Shown: piece after piece, positions 47,531-63,831 of the stretch | How positions within the stretch are numbered: the first letter of the stretch is position 1 | Layout of the letters: every line of letters begins with the position of its first letter | Assembly: GCF_016808095.1 (NCBI RefSeq) | Contig: NC_068977.1 | Span: forward strand, 7,996,479-8,060,478 | Reading direction: 5' to 3' | Length of the DNA: 64,000 bases | From: Vigna angularis | Taxonomy: Eukaryota > Streptophyta > Magnoliopsida > Fabales > Fabaceae | The notes under the pieces: model-generated | Database searches by the model: none | What the model was told of the DNA's origin: nothing | The model's input: the letters and a program-made list of their open reading frames with translations, nothing else | Program-made: the position numbers and the translations under genes

Positions 47531-48499
47531 TTTATATATTAAAGTTTAGAAATCATCTTTAGGACTACTTGTTGTAAATATCATAATCATATTAGAAATG
47601 CATTAACCAAAAAATGTATTAGAATGAGTTCACGAGATTCGATCTAATTGAATCTTTATCCTAATCAAGTTATACAATTTAAAATTTAGTTCTTTTAAAT
47701 ATTTTCATAATTGTTTTACTGACTAATTTTAATTAAGTCTTTAATAAAAAAAGAAATAATTATAAATAATTAAACACACAAATCTTTAGGGGTGAACAAA
47801 TTAATTGAACTACACTAAACTATTAAAAATTACACTGAACCAACAAATAGTTCGCTTCAATTGAACTAAATTACTTTTTATTCAAACAAACTAAACTGAA
47901 GTATTATTAAAATTTTTGAAAAAGAAGAAAAATTAACTGAGTAGATAGGAAATATTTGTCTTTCACTAAAAAAACATAGGTTCTCTTATAAACAAAAAAA
48001 AATTAAAAAGTTGAGATGAGTTAGGTCAGATCACAAGTTAAAATGGACCAAGTCGGACAAAATGTCAAAACAGGTCGGAACCAGATTTGATCGAGTCATA
48101 TATACATTAAAAATGTTAGACGTTTTTAAATGTTTTAGACATATTACATGTATTAATATTTAAACAAAGTCTGATTAAACATTTATAAAATTTAAGATTT
48201 AACGCGTTTATCTTGATAGACCCTATTTCGTTAAACAATTATATTAAACTTCAAAATAAATTTACTTTATCTTTAACACAATAAATAAATGTTAACTATA
48301 TTAACTTTATTAATTGTAAAACAATATTATTAATTGTGACTATAATAATTTAAAATTTTGAAATCCTAAAAGATAAAAGTCAATTGAAATCGTAACTATT
48401 ATTATAAATTATTGCAAATAATAGAAGAAAGTTAATCATATATATATATATAAAAGAATAAGTTGATAATCTTTTATATCCTTTGGATACAAAACCACG

Positions 48500-51650
<3,151 letters not shown>

Positions 51651-51654
51651 AGTA

Positions 51655-54300
51655 TTTAAACCAGGTACTTTATAAGTACCTTGTAGCATTGTTGCTATAC
51701 AATTATGTGCAGTAGATTGAACTCACATATGTTCATTATATAGTGGCCAACCAGTTCTACTGCTCCAGGGCATTTAGGTGCTTTCCATCCACTAAACAAA
51801 CCAGAAAACGTTGGTCTTAAGCAAGATAATTTATATTATAATATGTAACCCACAAATTATGATACATTTCATATCATGATTAAAATTCCAATCACACCAC
51901 TAGAGAAATATTATAGGTTTAAGTTTTGTTTTGTGGGTACATGTATAGATATAGCTTTTCATAGTCTTAGGTATAAACATGATTACACCTACTTCTCTCC
52001 ATTATTGTTATTCAAAAGCACTTTTTTTATGACATTAGATACTAATTTCCTAGTTACTATGAAATCACAAACACCATCACCTGTCATATCCATTGTCAAA
52101 GGCTAAACACAAGATGAGATAGCTTCAGCTAAACCTAAAACTTAATTAACAAGATTATGAACAAATTAGATTCGGTACAAACAAAATTTTATATTAAATA
52201 AAATAAAAAATGGATATAAATTTATATACACATAAGAGATTTTAAAAATAAATTTATAAATATTAAACTCAAAGTAAACAACATCTTATCAGAGATTTAT
52301 GTATGTGTGGTCTCTCTTTACAAATTATAATGTAGTGAAAGCAATCTAAAAAATTTCAATAAATTAGTTTTTGGTATAAAAATTATAGTTTGTAATATAT
52401 GTTTTTGTAATAAAAAATATACTATAATATACAAAATTAAAAAAAAATAAAAAACTGTGAGGAAAGATCATTATATATCTGAGTTCAATCTATGATATGG
52501 ACGTTCTTTTTTGCTGTATTTTGGCGCCCATCTCCTTTTTCAATTAATGTGAAATGAAGTACGGGTATATGCTGTAGCTATTAATCATCACGAGATTATG
52601 GAGATTTTGTCATATTATATAACTTGTCCTTTGTTTCTTTGTCTATTTTCTGCAGTTCTGCAAGCTCATCGATTGTCTGAAGGCACGCACTATTCACAAA
52701 GCTTAGTTTTACTTTTTCTTGGAAAATTCACTGACAATATATATAATTTGGAAAAAATATTCTTGATATAAAAGTAAATATATTTTGTTAAATTGTGAAA
52801 TTTTATTTAATAACTATATATTTTGTTGAAAATATTATAATCATTTTAAAATTTTGATTGAATTTTATAGAAAATACTTAAAATTATAATTTCTCAATTA
52901 ATTTTTATTTATCCAAATTTGACTTTGTTAACACTACAAAAGTAGAAGCTGATTTTTAATGTGACATATTTAACCAATATATTATTATAATTTTCATGTG
53001 CACATTTTTTATATAATAAAAAAAATGAATGTAATTAAAAATATAATATATTTAATATTACAATAAAAACTAATTACTCAAAAATGAAAAATTATAATTA
53101 TATTAAAATATATAAAACTAATTATTAAAATAAATTACATTTTATTAATTGGTATACTCACACAATATTTTCTTTTCTCTGTATTTGATAATTATGTTAT
53201 TTCTTCTAGATAAAGAATATTAAAAAAGAATTGTTAATGAACACAAGAAATAAAAAGAGATAAAATAAAAATATGTATAAAAGAAATAGTTACATAAACT
53301 AATTCCGTTATTATTTATTATTGTTATTTTTAACTACAAAAGCTTATCTTCTAAGTATGTGTGCCATATACTTTTATTTGATGCATTTGAATCCAAAATC
53401 ATAATCACAATGTATGCAATTTATTTGTAACACAAAAAAAGAAAAATTAATTAAAGATTTACTGTAAGGCTAGCTTCTTCATGCATGTTCATAAATTTTT
53501 CTCTATATCTCATATAGAAAATTTTCATTCTATTTTTTTATTCTACAATCCAAAAAATATTTTCAGGAGCTTAAAATGACTTTCAAACAGTATAGTGTAA
53601 AAATTAGAAATAATTTTTGGATTGTCCTATTTGAAAATAAAAATAACTTCTAAATTATATAATATTAAACCAATTTTTTTAAAAAATTATATTATAGAAG
53701 TTAAAAGTATTTCTAAATTAGGTAATCTGAAATGATTTACAAATTATATAATTTAAAAATTATTTTTTGTTAATCCTTTTCCATTTTTATAAGTATTTTT
53801 TTATTTCAGAACATTTTTTATGTTCAGATTACAAAATTTAAAAAAAAAATTAAAATTTTATTTGTGTGGAGGTAAGGGAGAAATTTAGGAAAGTGCTGGA
53901 CGAAGTTTCTTTCAGCCCATTAAGATACAGTCTTGTATGTGGGTAGTACAGCAAGCCCAACTTTCTATATCATCTAATGCCTATTAAATAAATTATATAT
54001 TTAAGTCTCATTTAATTAAAACTAATTTGAATTTTAAGACTAATATCAACACATCTTTCAAAAATTCACATTTTCATGATTTTGAAATAAATAATTGTTT
54101 AATTTTATTAATTAAAATCATTTTTATTCAATAAAATTATTTTTGTAATGTAACAAAGATGTAAGATGTTCATTATGATTTAAAATATTTGTTTATTTTA
54201 CTTAGGAGAATTAAACGATATAGGGAGTTTGATACCAAAAGTAGTTATATTTGTTATACACTAGAAGTGATTATATTCATCGAAATCTTTTCAAAGATCA
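51655..54300. other. AT-rich intergenic region
   Basis: A 76-codon frame at 51876-52106 has no recognisable domain and is probably chance. A slightly GC-richer 52490-52710 contains TTTTCTGCAG followed by ~45 bp of exon-like sequence, but no family is evident. Confidence 0.4.
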
Positions 54301-54314
54301 ATGAAATTCCTTAA

Positions 54315-54924
54315 TGCCGTGTTCGCTTTAAGGTATTTACTGTTGTTGATGATTTGCAACGATGGATTTCAAATAATTTTTATGTTCGTTTCTATAGATT
54401 TGCGAGCGATGAAAAGAAGAGATTTGCGAGATGAAGTAAATTTTCAATTCTTCCTATCCAGCGCAGATTTGCAAGGAATTGTCATAAATTTCAATTTTAC
54501 CCTTTATATAATGTATTTGATTGAAATGGATTCTTAGCATTAGCATAAATATTAATAATAATAATAATAAATTATTATAATAATAATAATAATAATTATT
54601 ATTATTATTATTAACTTTAATTTTTTATTCTTTATAAATATTTTTACAATTAAATATAATATTAATAATTATCATTTTATGTTACTTTAATAATTAAGGA
54701 TATTTCGGTAATCTTTAATTTTTATCAATTAAACAAATTTTTTTATTTGTCACATCAATCAAATCCTATACTAATTCTCACAAATGTTATCTCTAAATTC
54801 ACTCTCAATTACCTCCAAATCCACTCAAATAAACACAAAAAAAATTCTCCTCAAATTCCCTCAAATCCACTCAATCACTCTCCCCGAAATCATCTCCCCC
54901 AATCACTTCTAAGTGAACACACCC
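54315..54924. mobile_element. Possible Tourist-like (PIF/Harbinger) MITE
   Basis: The ends are inverted: left TGCCGTGTTCGCTTTAAG and right (reverse complement) GGGTGTGTTCACTTAGAAG, flanked by TAA at 54312-54314 and 54925-54927. The interior is non-coding and contains an (AAT)n tract at 54551-54612. Three-base TAA/TTA duplications fit PIF/Harbinger, but the short ends make this tentative. Confidence 0.45.
54551..54612. repeat. (AAT)n/(ATT)n microsatellite with inverted halves
   Basis: ATAATAATAATAA changes to ATTATTATTATTA, so the tract is self-complementary. Confidence 0.93.
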
Positions 54925-56605
54925 TAAGAGTGCTTAAAGAAAAACTAGATATAACTCAGGATTGGATCACTATAAAAACAAGTTCTCTTCTTTGTTATCT
55001 TTGAGTGTTCAACATTATCTGCATATTATCTAATCTCTACAAATTGTGTCTAACACTAAATTATGAAAATAATTTTAAACTCTATTCAAATTCTCTCATT
55101 TCTAGAGTTTCCATGTAATTTGACATAGTTTCAATACTTTTTTATTACAAATCTTTCAAACTAACATATAAATATAAAATGAATTTTTTATAACGTTATC
55201 AACTATCGTTAAAAAAATAACATCTTTTTATGCTACTTGTTTCTATGTCAACTTTAAAATTGAATAAAAAGTCCATTTTAATCATTATAAAAAATAATCT
55301 TTATCAATTTGTGGTAGCTTTAAACTAACAACTTTCATTTTTGCACTCATCTTGTTATGTATAAAATATCTTATATTATTGACATCCTTTTTCTTATATT
55401 GATAATATTAATTTAAAATATATTTTTCGAAAATATTTTATTAAGTTATAATAATAATACCAAATTTAAAGTACACTTTTAGAAAACATTTGATTTATTA
55501 TGTTAAAATCTTCCTTGAAATTCGTTGTATATTTTATAGTCTTACAAAATCAAAAAAGAATTAGTGTCTTCTATAATGAAGCATGTGTTAGAGTGTTATT
55601 TTTAACTAATGAAACTTCTTATCTTATATTATATGCCCTTTGATGATGTTAAACATTCTAAAACTTAATATTCTAATGATTATTTCTCAACTGAACTGTT
55701 TCATTTGCCAAGCTTAAATCCATAAATTAAAATATTAATTTATCAAAATTTAATATTATTTATTATGACAAAAACATAAATGTATCTCATTAAGACTAGA
55801 CAACAAAAAATGTTATATTAGGTTATTAATGTTAAACGGTTTAAGAAAGACAGTTAGTCTAACATAAGAAAATAATTCTTGTGATTAAGTTCTACTTTTA
55901 CTTCTCTTGACATTGCTCTTAGTTTTTTTTATTAATTTTATTAATATAAGAAACTCATTAAATATATTATAGTTTTTAATTTTAAAATAATAAAACAAAT
56001 GTGTAACCTCACTTATTTTAGTCTAAGTCGGAAAACATAATAGAGTTATGAAATATAAGCAACTAAATTGAGTTTTTTTTATCAAAAGATAAACAAAACT
56101 GAATAAAATAAATAAAATACATTTTTTTTATATTTCAAGTTACAATTGGAATTATGATTAAGTTAAAAATGTTTCAATTCATCAAAAACAAATAGGAAAA
56201 AAATGGTTTGCCCTAAGAATTCCAAATTGTATAGAATTTAAAACAAATAGTAGGATTGAGAAGTAAGTTAACAGATAGATAAACTTGTTTGATCGTTGAA
56301 AGGAAACATGAAATAGTATATATATAATCAATTGCTAGATCTTATTGTAACCTTGTTTTAGAACCATTCAAATTTAAAACTTTGAGTATTTGATCATTAA
56401 AGAATCTGGATTCCCATATCAAAGGAAAATGGTCACATTTAAAATAAAATGAAATGATACTTCTACAAATAGAAATAAGATGAATACATATGAAATAAAA
56501 AAAAAGAATAATGTTTCTACAAAATATGTAGATTAACCGGAACAATGTTTATTGATGGGAAGAGAAGTCGATTATAATTAACCATTAACCATCCCTTTAG
56601 CTTCA

Positions 56606-57062
56606 TTAATTCTTTGAATTCAAAGTACTCTTGATAGAATCAGCAGCCTCTTGTGCCTTTTCCTTCATTTGTTGTCCACCCTATACACAACAAAATACAC
56701 TCACTTTTATCATGCATCTTAATTTCTAATCCAACAACCATACAAAACTCTATTACATTCATATATCTATATGAATATTGCTATGGATTAAATGTTATGA
56801 TAGGATTTGATTTGGATAAAAGTTGAGAAATATAGGATAGAAGAACCTGTTGCATAGAGTCTTGAGCAGAATGAGCAACATCACTAGCCTTGTCCATCAT
56901 GTTGCTAGCCTTTTCCTATAATATTATAAAAAACTTGTCAATGTTTTTTTGAATATCGAGAACGCATGAACATCAACACACTAGAAAGAGAAGAGGTTGA
57001 AGGTAGACCTGAGCTTGGCCCTTGGCTTGTCCAGCATTGTAGCTTGCGTTTTGGGAGTTCAT
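56606..57062 (-). CDS. KIN2-like: KIN2-like small stress-induced protein, copy A
   Basis: Small hydrophilic protein of 65 residues, similar to plant KIN1/KIN2 cold-, drought- and ABA-responsive LEA-like proteins, thought to protect cells during dehydration. Exons 57062-57009, 56915-56847 and 56680-56606 (18 + 23 + 24 codons plus stop) with GT-AG introns. The protein begins MNSQNASYNAGQAKGQAQ, continues with Lys/Ala/Asp-rich EKASNMMDKASDVAHSAQDS, then GGQQMKEKAQEAADSIKS, and ends LNSKN. There is no membrane segment or signal peptide; it is likely a soluble amphipathic helix former. A TATA box is at 57151-57158. Expression under stress is inferred from the family. Confidence 0.92.
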
Positions 57063-57147
57063 CTTGTGTTTTAGATTGTGAATGAAAAATCAAATGTTGT
57101 TAATGAGTATTAATTTTTCTGATGCATACTTTCCAACTCTTTGTTGT

Positions 57148-57160
57148 TGTTTATATAGTT
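57148..57160 (-). promoter_or_regulatory. TATA box of KIN2-like gene A
   Basis: Minus-strand ACTATATAAAC, about 90 bp upstream of the ATG. The same box occurs at the same distance before gene B. Confidence 0.7.
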
Positions 57161-57445
57161 TCTCAATGTGTTGCATCTTTCAACAAGTGTTTATTCTCCT
57201 ATTTTTTTGCACAAATTGTGATTCACACATTTTTCTCCTTCATTTGTGTTTCCAAAAACACATGTCAAACCAATTTTAGAAAGTATTTTTGGCACTTATT
57301 AAACATTAGTGATTTTAGAGAGAGGTAATATACCATTAATAAAATTTCTTGAATATTTAAAAATTAATAAATTTTCTTTTATTGAGAGAATAAGTATTTA
57401 ATTATCTAGATATTAAGTGACTTGTCCTTCTTAAGGAGTGAGGTG

Positions 57446-58561
57446 CACTAGTTGCAAAAGCAACGTATAACGTCATGCGTTTAACGTCCAACCACTGAAT
57501 AACCAACGTTAAAAATGACAGGTAGTTTTTATAAATAAATGCAATTGTAGAACGTCAAAGCCTCATTCAATTCGACGTTCTATGATGGTAATTATTTAAA
57601 CCAGCGCGTCATTCTCTTTCTTCTTTATTTTAAACCACCAATAATACGTCCAATCCTATACGTCTAATCCTTACGTAATATTTGTCATTTATAAGCCAAA
57701 GAGTCACTTTTTTTTTATTTTTTTTATTTTTTTTTCTTTTTTCTTTTAAACAACAAATAATACGTTGAATTCTGTAAGGGCTTCGATGTATTATTTGTCA
57801 GTCAGAAGCCAAAAAGTAATCCTTTTTAATTCTTTTTTTTTTCTTTTAAACCACATATAATATGTCGAATTTTGTAGGAGCTTCGACGTATTATTTTCAG
57901 CCAAAAGTTTCCCCTTTTTAATTTGAGCGGGACATTGAAAATTCATTCACTTTATCTTAGCGCGCGAGACCCTCTTCTCTTCTCAAACTTTTCTCGAAGG
58001 AAGTTTGACAACCATCACATGTAATCTTTCTTTGATTTGATACAAATGCATGTTAATTAACTACTTTATGTATAATTTTCGTTTTTTTAACCGATTATTT
58101 TCGTGTTCTTGTCTTCATAGGCGCATTCTGCTTTCTCTCTCACTGATGGAAACACTTTATTGCGACGAACCCACCTTTTGAACGTTAGTTTTCGTTTTCG
58201 TTTTGAAGAACTTATTTGTTGAACTTGTTTGTTGTTATTTTTTGTTGAACTTGTTTGTTGTTGTTATTTGGTTGAACTTGTTTGTTGTTGTTGTTGTTGT
58301 TTAATTGAACTTGTTTGTTGTTTGTTATTGTTGTTTGTTGTTGATACTATACTATACGTTCATAGTTCATGCTTTATAAAATATCAAAAACTAAAAAATT
58401 GCTTAACGTCGAATATTAACAAAATTCGATGTGAATTTGATTAACCTTGAATTTTTTAAATTCGACGCCAATTTAACGTCTCCTGATATGGCATCGACCT
58501 TGAATTCGACGTGAAAGGCCAAAAAACAACGACATTATACGATATTTTTGTACTACTGGTG
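57446..58561. mobile_element. CACTA-like non-autonomous insertion in duplication unit A
   Basis: Inverted ends: CACTAGTTGCAAAAGCAACG on the left, and on the right (reverse complement) CACCAGTAGTACAAAAATAT followed by CGTATAATGTCG, matching CGTATAACGTC on the left. Subterminal TTCGACGT/ACGTCGAA words recur as in CACTA elements. Unit B has the uninterrupted sequence (GAAGTGTTACAAAGGGTTC near 61870) where unit A has the insertion. There is no transposase; a GTT-rich repeat lies inside. The expected 3-bp target duplication is not clean. Confidence 0.75.
58217..58345 (+). repeat. GTT-rich repeat inside the CACTA-like insertion
   Basis: Four degenerate copies of TTGAACTTGTTTGTTGTTG with variable (GTT)n tails. 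The Leu/Val/Cys-rich open frame across it is an artefact. Confidence 0.9.
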
Positions 58562-59250
58562 GTACAAAAGGTTCAAGATAGTAAATATATTCTTTTATGT
58601 ACTTACCGTAAATTGTCATAATTAAATTAGAAGATTTGTATAGTTAACAATTTTATATGTATTTGATCACATTAACTTTTATTAAAGTTTAGAATAGTTT
58701 ATGTATTAAATCATTAAGATACTATTCGAAAATCTGTCATGAATTTTTTATACAAGGTCTTTATTACAATAAATAAATAAATTAAATTTTTCAAGTGAAA
58801 AATGCTTTTTTTTTGTTATGCAAGTAGATAATTGAATAAATACATAATATTTTTAAGAGAAAAATGGACTTTTTATGATATTATATCTAATTTTCAGAAA
58901 ATATAATACATTTTATGATGGTCAAAACTATATCTATCATGAAAAGTGCTACTTCTATGACAATTGTAACCAAAACCATACTAGAAAGTATGATTTTTTT
59001 TTTATTACGACTAGGGTGAATTACACTGACATATTTCAATATTTTATATATGATAATTTATTAAAATTGATATAGAAAGTGGTTTTTTTATAATGATTGT
59101 TCAACTATCATAGAAATTAAAGGTTTTTTATGTTCATTACATGTTGACTCAATTGACATAAAAAATCCAATTCAATTGTCATACGTTGTTGATATATTAG
59201 TGATTTTTAGCAATGGGTGGTAGCCTTTTAGCGTAACAATTTTCTTTTAT

Positions 59251-59255
<5 letters not shown>

Positions 59256-59299
<44 letters not shown>
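59256..59299. repeat. (AT)n microsatellite, ~44 bp
   Basis: Uninterrupted TA dinucleotides. Confidence 0.95.
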
Positions 59300-59304
<5 letters not shown>

Positions 59305-60916
59305 AAAAAACGATCCATTGTATGATGGTTAAAACTATACATATATCGAAAATGTTATTTTTATGATAATTATAAATAACCAAATCATCATAGAAAATAT
59401 AATCTAGATAAGTGAAATTTTAATTGTCATAAAAAAAAGTAGGGTGCAAAGTATGGCAAATTTCAACACTTTTTCTATTATAAATCTTTAAAACTAACAT
59501 TGAATTTTCTGTAAGGGTTATTCAACTATCATAAAAAAAAAAGCAACATTTTTCTATGTTAGTTGTAGCTATGTCACCTTTAAAATTCATGTAAAAAAGT
59601 CTATTTTAGTTATGTATCATTACACACTTTTACCTTCATTTGATACAAAATATCAGTGTAAAATGATTATAAAAGTGTAAATTTGTGTATTTTTTCAATA
59701 AAAAAAAATAAAAAGTAAATAAAGATAGTATCAAATGAATGTAAAAAATTTAAGTGTGTCTAATAATCATTTTTTTTAATCATTATAAAAACTTTCTTTA
59801 TTATTTGATGGTAGCTTCTAACTAACAACTTTCTTTTTCATACTCACTTTGTTATATATAAAATATCTTATATTCTAACGGTCCTTTCTTATATTGATAA
59901 TACTAAATTTAAAATACCCTTTTAGAAAGTATTTGATTAATTTATATTGATAATACCAAATTTAAAGTACACTATTAAAAAATATTTGATTTATTGTGTT
60001 AAAATCTTCATTGAAATTATTATGTCAACTTTTGTATATTCTATAAGTCTTACAATAAAGAAGAAATTTGTCTCTTCTATAATAAAGTGTTGAGTGTTAT
60101 CTTTGACTAATGAAACTTCTTATCGTATATTACATGAAGTTTTAGTGACGTTAAACATTGTAAAACTGATATTCTAATAATTATATTTCAATTTCATTTG
60201 TCAAGCTTAAATCCATAAATGAAAATTTTAGTTTATTTATTATGACAAAAAGATAAATGTATCTCATTAAAACCAGACAATAAAAAATGTTATATTAGGT
60301 TATTAATGTTAAACTGTTTAAGAAAGTAGACCTTTAGTAAAAAATTATTGAGATTGAGTTCTACTTTTACTTCTCTTGACATTGCTCTTAGTTTTATATT
60401 ATTAATTTAAGAAATTCATATTAAGTATATTATAATTTTTAATTTTCAAATAATAAAACAAATGTGTAACCTCGCTCATTTCGGTCAGTCGGAAAATACA
60501 TTAGAGTTATGAAATATGAGAAACTAAATTAAGTTTTTCTAATAAAAGATAAATAAAACTGAATAAAATAAATAAAAGACCGCTTTTTCATATTTCAAGT
60601 TACAATTGTAATTTGAGTAAGTTAAAAAGGTTTCAATTCATTACAAAACAAATAGAAAAAGAAATGCTTTGCACCAAAATTCCAAATTGTTTGCCTAATA
60701 GAATTTAAAACGAAATGTAGGATTGAGAAGTAATTTAACATCTTGTTTGTTTCTTGAAAGAACTCAACATGAACTAGTATATATATTATCAATTATAAAT
60801 AAAATTAATTTATCTCAAATAAAAAAATATGTTTCTACAACATATGTAGATGAATAGAAATAAGATTTATTGAAGGGAAGGGAAGTCGAACATAATTAAT
60901 TATCCATTTGGCTTCA

Positions 60917-61373
60917 TTAATTTTTTGAATTCAAAGCACTCTTGATAGAATCAGCAGCTCCTTGTGCCTTTTCTTTCATTTGTTGTCCACCCTGCACACA
61001 ACAAAATACACTCGCTTTTATCATGAATCTTAATTTCTAATTCAACAAACATGCAAAGTTTTATTACATTTGTATATCAATATGAATATTGGATCGAAGA
61101 TGAATGTTACGAGATAATTTGATTTTGATAAAAGTTGAGAAATAAAGCATAGAAGAACCTGTTGCATGGAGTCTTGAGCAGAATGAGCAGCATCACTGGC
61201 CTTGTCCATCATGTTGCTAGCCTTTTCCTGTAATACCATAAAAAATTTGTCAATGTTTTCTAAATATCCATCATGCATAAATATCAACATGCTACAAAGA
61301 GAAGAGGTTGAAGGTAGACCTGAGCTTGGCCCTTTGCTTGCCCAGCATTATAGCTTGCGTTTTGGGAATCCAT
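60917..61373 (-). CDS. KIN2-like: KIN2-like small stress-induced protein, copy B
   Basis: Tandem paralogue of the gene at 56606-57062 with the same three-exon plan: 61373-61320, 61227-61159 and 60991-60917. Both products are 65 residues. It differs at four residues: Asn2 to Asp, Val to Ala in ASD(V/A)AHS, Glu to Gly in AQ(E/G)AAD, and Thr to Ala in KS(T/A)LN. All splice sites and the stop are intact, so both copies appear functional. KIN1/KIN2 of Arabidopsis are also tandem paralogues (family knowledge), though this duplication looks local. Confidence 0.92.
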
Positions 61374-61458
61374 CTTGTGTTTTAAACTGTGAATGAAAAA
61401 TCAAGTATTGTTAATCAGTGTTAATTTTTCTTATGCATATTTTCTTACTCTTTATTAT

Positions 61459-61470
61459 TGTTTATATAGT
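61459..61470 (-). promoter_or_regulatory. TATA box of KIN2-like gene B
   Basis: Minus-strand ACTATATAAAC, about 90 bp upstream of the ATG, matching gene A. Confidence 0.7.
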
Positions 61471-61617
61471 TTCTCAATATGTTGCATCTTTCAACAAGTG
61501 TTTATTCTCCTCATGTTTTCTAGTACAAATTGTGGTTCACACTTTTTTTCTCCTTCACTTGTGTTTTCAACGACACATATCAAGCCAATTTTGAAAAGTA
61601 TTTTTCATATGATTAAC

Positions 61618-61625
61618 AAATATAC

Positions 61626-61713
<88 letters not shown>

Positions 61714-61714
61714 G
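61618..61714. repeat. (AT)n/ACATAT tract upstream of KIN2-like gene B
   Basis: Runs of TATATA interrupted at near-regular intervals by ACATA. It lies 245-340 bp upstream of the ATG of gene B and is missing in front of gene A. Confidence 0.95.
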
Positions 61715-62740
61715 GGTGTTTCATATCTTAAATATTTGTGACGTTTAGAGAGAAGTAATATATAATTATTAAAATTTCTTGTATATTAAATAATTAATTA
61801 ATTTTATCTTTTATTCATGGAATAAGTATTTGATTACGTAGATATTAAGTGACTTATCTTTGTTAAGGAATGAAGTGTTACAAAGGGTTCAAGATAGTTA
61901 ACGTATTCCTTTAAGTATTTGTCGTAAATTATCATAATCGAATTAGAAAATATTTATAATTAACAATTTTATATGTATTTGATCACATTAACTTTTAGTT
62001 TAGTAAATAGTTTATGTATTATTAAATATATAAGTTTAGAATAGTTTATGTATTTAAATCATTAAAGATATTATTTGAAAATCTGTCATAGAAGTGAATT
62101 TTTTATATAAGGTCTTTGTCATGCAAGTGGAGAAATAAATAAATAAATTTTTTTAAGAGAAAAAATACATTTTTTGTTACGCAAGTAGAAAATTGAATAA
62201 ATAAATATCTTTTTTAAAAGAAATTGTTATGTCATTATATATAACTGTTACAGAAAACAAATACATTTTACTGCCAGTATAATTTTAACTGTCACAAAAT
62301 GTAGGGTGAAAGACATGTAAATAACATCTTTCAATACTTTTTACATAACAAATCCTTAAAACCAAGATAGAAAATGAATTTTCTATAATGATTCTTCAAC
62401 TATCATAGAAATTAACGATTTTATATGTTTATTGTATCTATATATTGACTCTAAAATCAACACAAAAAGTTCATTTTAATTTTCAAAGTGTTTGCTATAT
62501 TAGTGATTTTGATGAGTTGGTGGTAGGCTTTTAAGGTAAAAACTTTTTTTTTGGCACTCATATGTTATATATATATAAAATACCTTGTATTATGAACATC
62601 CTTTTCTTGTATTGATAACAACAAATTGAAAATACATTTTTCAAAAAAAAAGTTTAGTTTGCTGTGTTAGAATCTTCATTGAAATTCATGAGTCAATCTT
62701 TTGTGCATTTTATACATACTTACCCGTTGAAAAAGTAATG

Positions 62741-63620
62741 TGTACATTGAACGTTACATCTTTACACAATGCATTTTATTATATTATATCTCATTATTCT
62801 AAAAAAGCTTTTGATATTGTTTAATATATTTCGATTTAAAAAAAAAAACAAAATCTATTCAAATGTAGTGACATTTTTGAAATTTTTGTACAACTATAAG
62901 CTTTCACTATAAAATAATTCAATCATATTTTGGTATATGATTTGGTTTTTTAAAGAATCAATGTTTATAACTTTTGCAAATAATTTCAAAAATTTTACTT
63001 GTGGTATTTTTATAAATATTTACACAACTATATGTCTTGGTTCTTTAAAGAATCGAGACCTATTCATCTGCTAGGATTAAAATTACATTTTCATCAAATT
63101 TTTTTTCATTTGTGTCGCATTAGTTTTTTATTACAAGATTCACTTTGCTCTCTTCCTCGTCGCCAAACACGAATTACGTTGTCACTTTAGTCATTATTCT
63201 TTCACTCTCTTTCCGTCCCTTTCTCAAAGTGTGTCGCCGCATTGACATTACAAACATTCCTTTTCTTTCCATTTCGAAAATGGTTAAAATTTCGTTCTTT
63301 TGTCTTGCATTTTATTTTCTATTTCATAATTTGTTGTTCTTAATGAAAATACTTTTTCTAATCTCTTTTGTTTAACATGGAAGTGGAAAAGTTAATAATG
63401 ACTCTATTTCTTGATAGAAAACATGTTCTATATATAAAGATAAAAAGAAATTAGATTTTCTTAAAAAATAATATAAGAATAAGTTTTCAGTTCTTATTTA
63501 AAAAAATAAAAACATAAAATAAAGAATATATTTTATGAACTCAAGCTTAAAGTTATATATTTTTTACTCGTTTTAATATACTTTTTTTTTGTAAAGAACT
63601 AAAGTATAGTTTCTAAAAAT
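62741..63620. other. AT-rich region before the NLR relic
   Basis: No supported gene. The somewhat GC-richer 63140-63290 has short open frames on the plus strand but no recognised domain. Confidence 0.4.
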
Positions 63621-63623
63621 TAA

Positions 63624-63831
63624 TCGATGCAAAAGTTCCACGGCTCATCGAAGGTAAGTTTAAAAAGAGTACATTTTCCTCATCTTTTAAATTTATAATG
63701 CACTCTAATTTCTTCATTGCCTTCTTATTTCTTTTACTTGTTTTTCTTTGCAGAAGTTTGAGAATCTAACGGCCTTGAATTTTGACGACTGCAAACTTTT
63801 ATTACGAGTACCTGACCTATCAAATCTTTAA
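63624..63831 (+). pseudogene. TIR-NBS-LRR (TNL) resistance-gene LRR fragment
   Basis: Two short exon pieces match the LRR linker region of legume TNL proteins. At 63624-63653 the frame reads SMQKFHGSSK and is followed by a GTAAGT donor. After the acceptor TTTCTTTGCAG, from 63754, the frame reads KFENLTALNFDDCKLLLRVP then DLSNL and stops where the family would continue with further LRR residues. A stop lies just upstream of the first piece. TIR, NBS and remaining LRR parts are not in the window. A decayed relic is most likely; the locus could extend beyond 64000. Confidence 0.6.

Larger units (their letters stand above)
55150..59450. repeat. Tandem segmental duplication, unit A (carries KIN2-like gene A)
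   Basis: Paralogous with 59460-62740 over the gene, its upstream region and long non-coding flanks (for example TTGACATTGCTCTTAGTTTT at 55908 and 60377, and TTTTATATGTATTTGATCAC at 58650 and 61966). Unit A is interrupted at 57446-58561 by a CACTA-like insertion absent from unit B. Confidence 0.85.
59460..62740. repeat. Tandem segmental duplication, unit B (carries KIN2-like gene B)
   Basis: Direct-orientation paralogue of 55150-59450. Similarity is clear through the gene and both flanks, with many small indels. It lacks the CACTA-like insertion but has an (AT)n/ACATAT tract upstream of its gene. Confidence 0.85.
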
